Below are positions 47,401 to 57,576 of a stretch of 64,000 bases of DNA, piece by piece. The notes under the pieces were generated by a model. The model searched no databases. It was not told where the DNA came from and was given only the letters and a program-made list of their open reading frames with translations. Within the stretch, counting starts at the first letter, position 1, and the number at the start of each line of letters is the position of its first letter. Source of the stretch: Calonectria ilicicola (Eukaryota > Ascomycota > Sordariomycetes > Hypocreales > Nectriaceae); contig CP085835.1 in the NCBI GenBank assembly GCA_020809705.1, positions 3,472,001 to 3,536,000 of the forward strand. Direction: 5' to 3'. Made by a program: the position numbers and the translations under genes.

Positions 47401-49434
47401 ATGCCTGATGAAAATTCATCACCGGAAATACGGCTGCATTCTCCAGCAGTCGACTTTGTTGAAAACAGATTAGCACATTACCACCAAGCCTTTGACACAA
47501 ACCGTGTTCATTATGATTCGAGTAGCGGCCAGTTTCAGCCTATTATCTCATCCAACATGCCAACAGTGATAGCAACCCCCCCACAATCATCTTCCAGTTT
47601 AACTACTCCCAATATCACATCGCGTCCCCCCCGGCCAACCCCCGGGCTAATCACTGACATGCGCTTTTGGGATTGTGTATTCCCCAAAGCAATGGACTGC
47701 TTGAAGGAAAACTCAACACTTAAGAATAAGCATGATACTGAATGGGATATCAGGCATCTAACGACTTGGAGAGATGTTCAGGCTAGGTTGGACATGGCGC
47801 GGCGAGAATATGAATTTCATCATGATCCTCAATATTCCGGGACCTTTCGGAGAAAGATGCAAGGCTTTTTGAGTAAAAGCTCCAGTATTAGTGAGAAAAC
47901 AGTGAAAGTGTTATCTGATGTCGAGATGGCCGCACCCATCGTGAAGGTTATCATGTTGGTGCTTGACGTAAGTAACCTGACATTGTACTGGTTCAAAATT
48001 AATTATATAGGCATATTGCCAAGCAGCCAAAGTTCGAGAAGAGCTTGGCTCTAGCTTCGAGTGTTTGCCCACTTCTTTCGCCCAGATAGATTTCTACTTT
48101 CAAGAGTACCCAAAAGATCAGAATATTATATCAGCTTCTGTTGACCTCGTCTACACCACGTTCATGGCTATAGAAAGTGCAATTGGATTTTATAGAAGCT
48201 CACAAGGTAACTTTTCAATTTCATACATTGGAATACAATCAGCTCACAGATATGAAGCGAAAAAAGCAGGTCTTGCGGTCCTTACTAGCTCACACTACCA
48301 GAAAAATCTTTTACAACTCCTTAACGAAATCAAAGTCAGCTGTGGCGCTTTGGAGAGCCAAGCTCGCATGTCTTTTGAGCATCGTGTTTTGTGTGGTATG
48401 CACTGCCCTTGATGAAGAGATCGCGAGTTGATTTAAGATTAGATAATGAACAAATGCTGCGGGGGACCAGCCTGGCCCATCTTAAACTTGACGCATTAGT
48501 CAATACGATCAACTGGATGCTTTCAATTCTCAACGACAAGACAGGCAAGTAGCCTCCTAAATTACCAAGAACAGAATAAGACTAACAAGGCCAAGTAACC
48601 TGGGAGGTGTCACCAATTCCATCGAGATCTACCTCGCCTCAACCCAATCAAGTATCGCATTGGACCACTCGAGATTTGTGGTCCAGGTTGGATATCCCCA
48701 ATTTTGAAGAATTAGACTCGCAATACGTGATGGATGTTGCTGAAAGGATTCTCCATGAAGACAGCGGCCAGACGCAGCAGTTAGTTGGAGCCCGGGTGTT
48801 TTGTAACTGGATCATGAGCCCTGGCTCCGCAAAACTGTTGGTTCATGGTAACTTCACCAGTGCTGAAGATATATCACCTCTATCCATTGTCTGTGGCGCA
48901 TTCGCGAACTCTGTGAAAGGGTTGCGGCATTTTATATGTCTTGTCTTTTTTTGCGGTCGGCATTTGTCATGGGATGAGCATAATGGTGCCTCAGTAATGA
49001 TTCGTTCATTGATCGCTCAACTACTCCGACAGCTTCCGTTTTTCACTCTCCAACTCGACCCCCATATATCTCTTCAAGACATCGAAACCAAAGATATCCA
49101 CATCTTGTGCCGACTTTTCAGAAGTTTAATGCATCAAATACCCTCAAAAATGATGGTGCTATGTTTTATTGACGGAATCGAGCATTATGAAACAGAACAA
49201 TACCTTCATGGTATGGACGAAGTAATTATGACATTGCTTGAACTAGCGGACGGACATCCAGGCGACAAGGCTGCGTTCAAACTACTTCTTACAAGTTCAC
49301 GACCTACCATCGAGGTAAGGAAGGGGTTTGATTCGGAAACAGACGCCATTGTCCACATGGAGGAATTTTCTGTGAGTCAAGGAGGGGTAAATTTGGATCT
49401 CCTCCAGGAGCAGTTGTCACGAAATATGGCATGA
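47401..49434 (+). CDS. STAND-like NTPase with degenerate P-loop, about 630 aa
   Basis: Exons 47401-47967, 48011-48395, 48443-48544 and 48596-49434 sum to 1893 nt (631 codons). The third intron appears to be of the GC-AG type: AG|GCAAGT donor at 48545, GACTAAC branch, AAG acceptor. The N-terminal ~300 residues are helical, like the fungal NLR N-terminal domains (SFEHRV, then a coiled segment before the NTPase). The NTPase starts with VFCNWIMSPGSAKLLVHGNF, where NLR-like proteins have the P-loop. The Gly-Lys-Ser/Thr is missing, so nucleotide binding may be lost or altered. A Walker B-like strand MVLCFIDGIEHYE and an LLTSSRP sensor-like motif follow. It ends soon after, without repeats. It is divergent from the AAA ATPase. 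Function unknown. Confidence 0.75.
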
Positions 49435-49506
49435 TGAACGAAGCGGGAAATAATATTTTGGCTCGCACAATGATCAAATTGAGATGCCTAAAAACTTCAC
49501 GTTTCC

Positions 49507-49528
49507 GTTCTTTTTTTTTTTTTTTTTT
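49507..49528. repeat. Poly-T tract between convergent genes
   Basis: An almost unbroken run of T lies in the 110-bp space between the convergent STAND-like and glycosyltransferase genes. It probably belongs to the 3' end region of one of the two. Confidence 0.6.
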
Positions 49529-49544
49529 GATAAAATCGCCAGTG

Positions 49545-50750
49545 TCATGACCGTTTTGCTGGTTCTGTAGGTGTGGCATGAATGAGCTCATCATCCGTTG
49601 GCTGGAAGCTCAAACTCTCCACCTCACCCACTGATTCCCAATTCACTGTTCCATATCTATACAACTCCGCAAATGTCCCCGAACTCTGCATCGCCTGTCG
49701 AAGCTCTGGTACCTTGATCAAATCTCCAAGTGTTGGAACCGCGCCGCCCGCTGAGTTGTGGTACAATTTGTACATGTGACTCTGTTCGAGCATCTCCACC
49801 ACAAATGCCTCTGCTGCTTGTCTCTTCTCCAGATCCGGCTCGTCGAGGCGTGTCGTGAAGAGCTCCATTTGTTTGTTTCCATCGTAATTTGTTTTCATCG
49901 CACCGAGGATACCGTTCTTGATCCCTTCGACCAAGAAGACATTGTTTGCGAAGAATTCGCGACCGTTCCAACCTGTGTTAACATCAAGCAAGTTCCGAGT
50001 TCGGTCGCCAATGATCATTTGTGCGACGTAGTCGCTCATTGGCTTTACCTTGTCACCCATGTCCCAATCCTCAAAACCATCAGCAAGACCGATTTCTTGC
50101 ATCAGGGGATGTTCGTGGAACCCATTGGCGTTTGTGTGATCTGTCCAAAGCTCCTTGTAGCCGTTGTGCCAATTTTTGATAAAGATGCAGCCCTTTCTAG
50201 CAGCCACCATGTAGTTACCAAAGCTGCCCCATTGTTTCCTGATCTGGCCGCTAATGATCCATGCGGCCATTTCATACTTGGAGTCTGGAGCGGTAAGAGC
50301 ATTCCAGAATAGTTTGTCTAGATGGGTGTGAAGCATATTTGAGACATCCATCCAGACGCCTCCGTACTCGAACAGCAGCGGTAAGCGGACGAGATCGGCA
50401 GTGTGTTGTGGTGCAAACCGGCCATCCATGGTGTTATTAACAAAGCAGGTGGGGAACCAGTCTGCAGAGACATAGTTCAAAATGTTGTTGGGCGAGCCTT
50501 GGACTCGATCAACGATACGGATAGTCCATGATGGGCCAAGCTTGCGAACCCAGTTGATAACGGTGCATTGATGAGTTGGATACATGGTCTCAAAGCCCTT
50601 GTCCCAGAATGCCCAGACATTTTTCTCTGATGTGATGGGTCTGAAGGATTGAAGCTCTGCGATGATGTCTGACTCCGGTCGTAGGTCAAGCTGTGACGAG
50701 GGCACTGCGCGAAGGCCGGTGGCCGACTCTGGAATCAGGAATTCTGGCAT
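49545..50750 (-). CDS. Capsule-polysaccharide-type glycosyltransferase (Caps_synth / GT32-like), about 401 aa
   Basis: Single-exon gene. Family-typical signs in order: VWAFWDKGFETMYPTHQCTV (the Trp-x-Phe-Trp start of this family), NWVRKLGPSWTIRIVD, ADLVRLPLLFEYGGVWMDVS with the metal-binding Asp-x-Ser variant of DxD, and a YMVAARKGCIFIKNWHNGYK segment. There is no evident signal anchor from Met 50750, so it may be cytosolic or Golgi-associated via other means. An in-frame Met at 50822 would add 24 residues. It probably transfers a sugar to a polysaccharide or glycolipid. It is divergent from a Cas1p-like O-acetyltransferase gene (starts ~860 bp apart), which suggests a shared glycan product. 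Confidence 0.85.
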   Translation of the reverse strand: MPEFLIPESATGLRAVPSSQLDLRPESDIIAELQSFRPITSEKNVWAFWDKGFETMYPTHQCTVINWVRKLGPSWTIRIVDRVQGSPNNILNYVSADWFPTCFVNNTMDGRFAPQHTADLVRLPLLFEYGGVWMDVSNMLHTHLDKLFWNALTAPDSKYEMAAWIISGQIRKQWGSFGNYMVAARKGCIFIKNWHNGYKELWTDHTNANGFHEHPLMQEIGLADGFEDWDMGDKVKPMSDYVAQMIIGDRTRNLLDVNTGWNGREFFANNVFLVEGIKNGILGAMKTNYDGNKQMELFTTRLDEPDLEKRQAAEAFVVEMLEQSHMYKLYHNSAGGAVPTLGDLIKVPELRQAMQSSGTFAELYRYGTVNWESVGEVESLSFQPTDDELIHATPTEPAKRS

Positions 50751-51610
50751 TATGCTGATGAGAATGTGATTCAATTTGTGTCTCGAGTTGGGGTGATCAT
50801 CTTGTGTTTCTAGCTTTTCCACGACTTAAATACAAGGTGGGACCACGATGGCTTGGTCGCATCACAGATGATTCATTGTGAGTGCTACCTAATATGGTTT
50901 AGCCTGAGTACAAGGGATCACCAGAAAACCAATCGGAGGCTTCAAGATCTAAGATTCAAGATCCACCCTTGATCCGCTATCCCTTCTTTGATCCCTTGAT
51001 TGAATCTAAGTCTCACTTATGCTCGAGGTTAAGAGTGCAAGCGCCTCATATTCCCGAAAGAGACATCTGTCATAGGGATGAGAAATGAGTCGAATGGCGA
51101 TTTTTTAAGGGAATTGCGTGGCGAACTTTGGTACGTGCAGGATTGGTGAGACGATTACGTCTTTACTACCGAAGATTAGCCTAGCAGCTAGCCATGTGCA
51201 CAATTCTATGAAAGGTTGTGCTTGCATAACGAAGCAAGGGTGGTCCATCGTTAACGGGGATGGTATCATCATGAGCCTCCCTCTAGTACACAAACTATTG
51301 AATGGGACGCGCAAGGGTGGGAAAAGGGAGAGGGGCCCAGATTTAAAAAATAATATTGATTCACGAGGAATAAGAGAAACCATTCAGGGCAGCAGCTTAT
51401 CTAAATGTTCCCTTGCCGCCACCCCCTGAGCTGAGCGGGGCGACGCCACGGCGCTTTTGATGTCTTGAATTAGCAAAGGAAGCTGTTGTCTTTCGCCCAT
51501 CAAAAATATGGAGAGTGGGACCATCGTGCTTAGCTCTTAAATTCCACAAATCTTTTTTTTCATGCCATGTCACGCTTTGTGGTGCAGATATTCCTTCTGC
51601 CTCTCTCCCA
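50751..51610. other. Divergent promoter region between the glycosyltransferase and Cas1-like genes
   Basis: 860 bp without recognisable coding sequence; small overlapping frames have no domain. A local duplication AAGATCTAAGATTCAAGATC is seen around 50944-50963. No convincing TATA box. Confidence 0.45.
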
Positions 51611-54464
51611 ATGAGTCTTCTCAATCGCCCCGATGAGATACGGCCAAGCATCTTTTCTACCATACATAGAAGTTTGGTCACCATCTCAGGGCTGATATTT
51701 CTCGTTGGTGTTCTTTACTGGACAGTCTACCCTGGCGATGACCCGTATCGCTGCCGCGCGCTCTTTGACACGGGCCGCTGGATCGACCCGCCAAATGAAC
51801 ACGGAGACCGGTTGCCTTTCGCACAATGGCAGCCAGACGGCTGTTTGATGAACAATTATACATCTGAGGATATAAGACAATGCATCGATGGTCGTCACCT
51901 TGTATTTAGCGGAGATTCCACCATCCGTCAAGTTGCCTACGCTGTAGGCCGAATAGTGAGTCCTGTTCTTTACCTAAATCGTCGTCAAAGATCTTCATGA
52001 GGGGCTCACTAAGAATTTTATACAGGTGGATCGCAATGCGGCTAAAAAGCACGAACATGACATGCCACGAAGAGTAGTAATGAGATTGCAATATCGCGGC
52101 ATCAACATTACCTATGTCCCAGACCCATTTCTTCACCTGAGCGGAACATGGGAGCCTTACAAGCTGCCTTCAGAAGGCAAACCCTCTTACTCATCCAACT
52201 TGACTGTACTTACAGAAGAATTTGATCTGTTCATGAAAGAGCAAGACCAGCCCGTCTCCATCGATAAGCAAAGTGGTGCAGCGCTTATGATTCTTGGAGC
52301 GGGCCCCTGGTTTGCTTATGGCCTTCAAGGCAGCGACAGAGACATGTGGATGGAAAGATATACTAGTTCTATTACAAATGTATCAGAATATCTCGGACAC
52401 AAGAAATCAGATATTTTCACAACGCCATTCGATTCCGTGGACGGTAGGGGTAATCAAGTCCTCTTTGTCCCACCATCAGGTCCGTGTCTACTGAAGCAGT
52501 CGGCTCTTGACAGCGGCGAGTCGTTCAGGAAAGCCGAAGAGATCATCAACTACCAGAACTGGTTACATGCCACATCAGACGACCTGAGTTTCAATTTGGC
52601 CTGGGCTCTTCCCGCCACTGTTGCTGGTCAAAACAAAACCTTTATCGACCCTCTCTATACCGGTTGGCATTATGTAGCGCGGGTTTCTGAAGAGAGGGCC
52701 AATATCCTGCTCAACTTTAGATGCAATGCTAAGCTTGACCGCATCAGACAAAATCCAACCCGCGGGAACTGCTGTACCGACTATGGCAAAAAGCCTGCCG
52801 TTCAGCAGTTCCTTGTGGGTTCAGGTATCATCTTTCTTATTATTTGCCTTGCTGTCGAGATATTTAACATTGCAACCCACAGCTCAACATCTTACGTGCC
52901 CTTTGTCAACATGAAAGCTGGCGGTGCGCTCGTGTTCCCGCTTCTCATGGTGTACTATGCCGATCGGACCCAGTTAATGGCAAAGGGCGGCAAGGTTTGG
53001 GAGTTTCAGAGCCTTGTTGCATTCTGCGTGCCGTTGGTAATCATTGGGCTGGTCACCATTCGAAAAATACCGTCGCCGCCGCCCAAGTCCGACACCGATG
53101 ACACTGAAAAAGAACAGTGCATTCTATCTGATCACCAAATGGATGAGTGGAAAGGTTGGATGATGATAATCATCGTTGCCGTTCATTGGGTCAATGGTGA
53201 CATATCAGTTTCTCTACGCGTTCTAACGGAGGTATTGATGTCTTCATATATCTTTATGGTCGGATACGAACACACAACCAACTTCTTGGTCAACAAGAAC
53301 CTTTCTTTAACTTACGGGATCAGAGTGTTGCTTCGTTTCAATCTGTTTACTTGCCTTCTTTGTCACTTTGCCAACACAACCTATCTCAATTATGTCTACA
53401 TCCCACTGCTCAACCTTTACTTTTGTGTCGTGTGGGCCACTATGGCGGTCGGTCCGAAGCAGATAAACGACACTCAACTAACTCTGACAAAAATATGCGC
53501 ATCAGCCACCATACTTACTTGCATAGCCAAGCTGACTCCTGTCTTTAGTTGGTCATTTCAACTACTAGGCGCTGTTTTCAATACGCGTTGGGATTTTAAT
53601 ATGTGGAAGCATCACGTGGAACAAGACCTGTACATCGTCTATGTTGGAATGCTTCTTGCTGTCGCCAACCACACCACCAAAGAAAGAACACATCCTCTAC
53701 TGAGATATACTCTGGCTATAGCCGGTGTAGTAGCCCTTGTAGCATCCTGGTCTATTTGGACCCAAATGGGTTTAAGATCAGATACATATGTTGCTTTCTA
53801 CAGCTTGGTTTCATGTCTTCCAATTCTCACCTACGTTGCTTTACGAAATGTTTCAAGCACCTTTAGAAATTTCCACTCAAGGGCGCTAGCCTGGGTGGGA
53901 AGACGCCACTTGGAAATCTATGTTCTCCATATACATATTTTCCTAGCGGGCGATGGCCATGGTGTGCTTCTGACTGGCATATTCACGGGTGATGGGTCGC
54001 TCCTCGGGGATCGATGGAGAGATATCCTCATCATAGCGCCAATTTTCCTTTGGGTCAGCGCTTGCGCGGCGTTTGGAACCAACAATATGATAGAGATGAT
54101 GATTCCCATCCCCTCTCAGAAGACAGAAGATGACGCCTATATCTCACTAACAAATTACGAAGACAATGATAAAAACAATGAAAATAAAGATGAGGAAGAA
54201 GAGTCTGATCTTGAGGTCGACTTTGACAATCTTCCGCCTGCCCCAGACTCTGGAGCACAAAAGTACTTGAAAATTATGTCCATTTTCGAATACATCAATC
54301 CAGCCGCTTCCACGAGAGAATTTATTTCTTCTCTAAACAGTGCATATGTATTCATTATCCTACTTTTATTAGCAGCATGGGGATTGAATCTCTTAACCCC
54401 CATACCCGCAAGTGCAAATATTCCAGATGGAAAGACTTCTGCATGGCACGACAAGGACACTTGA
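51611..54464 (+). CDS. Cas1p-like polysaccharide O-acetyltransferase, 927 aa
   Basis: Exons 51611-51955 and 52026-54464 (2784 nt, 928 codons). The family acetylates surface polysaccharides, as in Cryptococcus capsule Cas1p. After one N-terminal membrane segment (residues about 20-40) comes a lumenal SGNH/PC-esterase-like domain with CRALFDTGRW, WQPDGCLMNNY and the catalytic Ser motif HLVFSGDSTIRQVAYAVGR. The DxxH partner is probably DPLYTGWHY near residue 335. Then follow about ten to twelve hydrophobic segments of the acyltransferase domain, including EWKGWMMIIIVAVHWVNGD and HLEIYVLHIHIFLAGDGHG. An acidic loop precedes the last membrane segment. Golgi location is inferred. It is divergent from a glycosyltransferase and convergent with an MFS transporter. 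Confidence 0.9.
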
Positions 54465-54718
54465 TACTTTTTATTTGGCATTGAACGAGAATGGCGAGCT
54501 GTTTGAAGTATTTAATAGAATAGTTGAGTGTACGCTCAAGGGCGTCCCTGAAAATGTTTATTTCTCGTAGCTCTAGCTAAAGTTCTGACGATCAGGGGAA
54601 AGTCGATCAAATGACATGCATGAAATATAACTGGATGTTAAAAAGGGCAAATTTTCATATACTGCCATCTGTGCTATCCTTTCTATGTGACAATTAAATC
54701 ACCAAGTACAAGATAGCT

Positions 54719-56584
54719 CTATGCTGACCTTGTCACATCTTCAATCTGAGAAACGCCGAAATACTTGTCCAGCTCTTCCTTTAATTCAGGCCCTTCGATC
54801 TGCCGCATCTCGCGGGCACGCTTAACGGGATTGACTCCGTCAGCATGTGCGCTAGCGAAGATGACGTCCAACTCCTCGAGACTTCTTCCTTTTGGTTCTG
54901 GAAAGTAAAAGTATACGCAAGGCAAAATTGCCGCGTTGAACACGGCGAACATGATATAGGTCCGGTAACCCAGGTTTGCAAATGCAGGTGGCGTGATCAT
55001 GACAATCAAGAAGTTTGACAGCCAGTTTGAACAGGTCGACAAGGCGTTTGCCTGAATACGGATTCTTAAACTCGTGACCTCAGCAGGATAAAGCCATGTC
55101 ATTCCCAACCATCCTAAGTAAGGTTAGAAATAAATCTTCAAAATATTGGATCATCACTTACCAATAGCAAAGAAGGAGTTGAAAACAAATAAGAAAACGG
55201 TTGCTGTTATTCCGTAACGAGTCTCAAGCACCGGTGCACCATTATCACTGACAGTTCCAGTTGATACGGCGCCTGCCAGAATTGCCATGGATGCCATCAT
55301 TCCAAATGCCCCGAAAAGCATCAACTTGCGTCGACCAGTACGTTCAATCAACGGCAAAGCGACCAGCGAGGCTAGAAAGTACTCGGTTCCATTGAGCGCT
55401 GCAAGGAGTCGCGACCTTTCAGGCCCAAATCCGAGCGAGTTCTCAAACAAGAATGTCGCATAATAAGTAATGAGGTTAATCCCACAAATTTGCTGGAAGA
55501 ACTGTGCCATGATACCAAGAAGAGTGCGGCGCAAATTCTGAGACGGGCCATTGGTGAGAAGCTCTTTAAACTTGAAGCCACCACCTTGACTTTGGACCTC
55601 GAGGGCCTCTTGGATGGCATTAATTTCCATATTGACTTCTAGGTCATCAATGGATTTTCCAAGAAGTCGCGATGTAACGTAGCGAGCCTCCTCTGTTCTC
55701 CCTTTCATAGCTAGCCAACGCGGAGAATCTGGGAGATAGAGCAACCCCCACATTACGATGATGGTGAAGAATGATTGAAAGGCGACGGGAAATCTCCAGC
55801 GTACGGTGCCTGATAGGAAATAAAATCCATAGTCGACCCAATAAGCAATCATGATTCCGCCTGAAATGAGAGCGCCAGATAATGTAATTAAAAAGCCGCG
55901 CTGGTGCGGCCGAGCGCACTCAGACTGCCAAGTTGGGATGGCTTTCTAAATTAGTACTAAACCAGGGACCTATCTCTGATGAAACTCACTAGACGTAACC
56001 ATGCCGTTCCCGATGCCACCCACAATTCTTCCTGCGGAGAATAGACCATATTCCATGGCAGAGCCTTGCATAATAGTGCCGATAATCATGATAAGACTTC
56101 CCCAAAAGGTGGAAGACTTACGACCCCAGGTTTCTCCATAGAAGAGAATGAGAACTGCGCCCAAGAAGCATCCGATTTGATAGACAGCGACAGCAGCCGC
56201 TTGGGTGTTTGGATCACCAGTACACATTTCCGGATTAGGTTCATTGTTTTGAGGGTAGTCAAGCCAACAAAGAGGATTGGAGCTGTCCCGAGGTGTCATG
56301 AGGGGGATATCCTTCTGGAAGTCATCCAGCGTGAGAAGGGCGCTAAGTACTCCCTGATCATAGCCGAACATGAGAAAGCCACATGAAGCAATGAAACCAA
56401 TGCTCCAGTTCAAAGCAGTACCTTCAAGGTGTTTCCCGCCTATCTTCCACTCTGGTAAATCGCCAAACTTGGATAGGAAGCCAAGAATGCCAGTCGAGGC
56501 AGTGGACTTCTCGCTGAGCACTACGGGCTCAGCAGAAGTTGGCGTTTCCGATCCCGAGCCGGGTGGCTCTCGTTTAGTGTTCAT
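54719..56584 (-). CDS. MFS sugar transporter, 589 aa
   Basis: Exons (minus): 56584-55990, 55941-55162 and 55113-54719, total 1770 nt. Twelve hydrophobic segments fit the sugar porter family. Signatures: GFLMFGYDQGVLSALLT in helix 1, GRKSSTFWGSLIMIIGT, GRIVGGIGNGMVTS|TIP, PDSPRWLAMKGR after helix 6, QQICGINLITYYATFLFENS in helix 7, ERTGRRKLMLFGA, and PEPKGRSLEELD after helix 12. Cytoplasmic N- and C-termini are expected, at the plasma membrane. The extracellular loop between helices 1 and 2 is long, with a Cys pair. Substrate is a hexose or disaccharide by family only. It lies on the same strand as the laccase gene, about 1 kb downstream of it. Confidence 0.94.
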
Positions 56585-57576
56585 AGTGGATGATGGCCAA
56601 GAGGTTAGACACTATGCCGATCAGTTGGAAGTTGCGAGGAGTCGGCTTCTTATAGCGCCAGACCTCGCATTAGGGGGTGCTTTCTCAGCGCTGTGGGGCA
56701 AGATTCTGCTCAGGCAACTTGGCATAGGTCACATTGCGATATTTTGCTATGGCATTATCTTCTTTCACAGGCCTAAAATTGCAGAAGGAATGAAAATTCC
56801 CACAATTTTCGCAGCCAAGAGAATGGAGATCATCACGCGTCTCCACAATGTGTTCGCTTGGAACAAGCCAAGAGGTAAGAACCAACATCAAAGCGCAGAT
56901 CTTGCACTCGTTGCAGCAATGAGATACGCTCTTAGGAGTGCTTTTTGGTTGAAATAATTTTGATAGTGTATTTCATCATTTCTCTTCTTCAGTCCGGTTC
57001 TGCAGTGGTAAATTTTAGAATGTATTGAAGTAGTGGCCTGCACACAGTTGAAGGAGTCAGGATTATATGCCAAGGCTAGTGGTGCGGTGATAAACCGCTG
57101 TGGTATCTTGGCAATTGATACTCTGGGATTCCTATCTGGGTAAGCCGGACGGCACGAATAACATGATGCAGTAAACAAAAATTCTCAATGGCTGATAGCA
57201 TGACTTGGCTCCTTGGCAATGCGGAGAAAATGGTTGGCTGTTGGTGCGCGTTTTGATTCATGACGTCGGCCAAGGTTTAAGCTTAAATGTAAGCTCTGCA
57301 TGACTGCCAGCCGCCTACGTGGTCGGATTCTGAAATAAGGCATCAGATCAGACATTTTTCATATAAGTGAAATCGAAATTCGGTGGTTGGACACATCGAA
57401 AGATGATAGTGAGAACATAGACCAGCCAGGCCACCATACACTGGTCGGCGGTCGCCAGTGGGAGAGTATTAGCTTGGGGAGTTCTCTCTGAATGAATGAA
57501 AACGAGAGGTCTTATTTTAAATATTCGCGATCCCTTTCTATACCTATCAAGTATTCCAGATCTATCCGCCTGTTCC
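56585..57576. other. Intergenic region between MFS transporter start and laccase end
   Basis: 992 bp without a supportable gene. It contains the MFS promoter and the laccase 3' region. A core of the 15-mer, CTAAAATTGCAG, occurs at 56773-56784. Confidence 0.5.

Noticed and set aside
48200..48245. A 43-nt GTAACT...CACAG intron in the STAND-like gene
   Set aside because: Splicing it would shift to a frame without family-like sequence; the unspliced frame gives the helical stretch LLQLLNEIKVSCGALESQA and joins the next exons exactly.
56370..56957. 195-codon plus-strand open frame
   Set aside because: Its first part is antisense to the MFS transporter and the rest has no motif.
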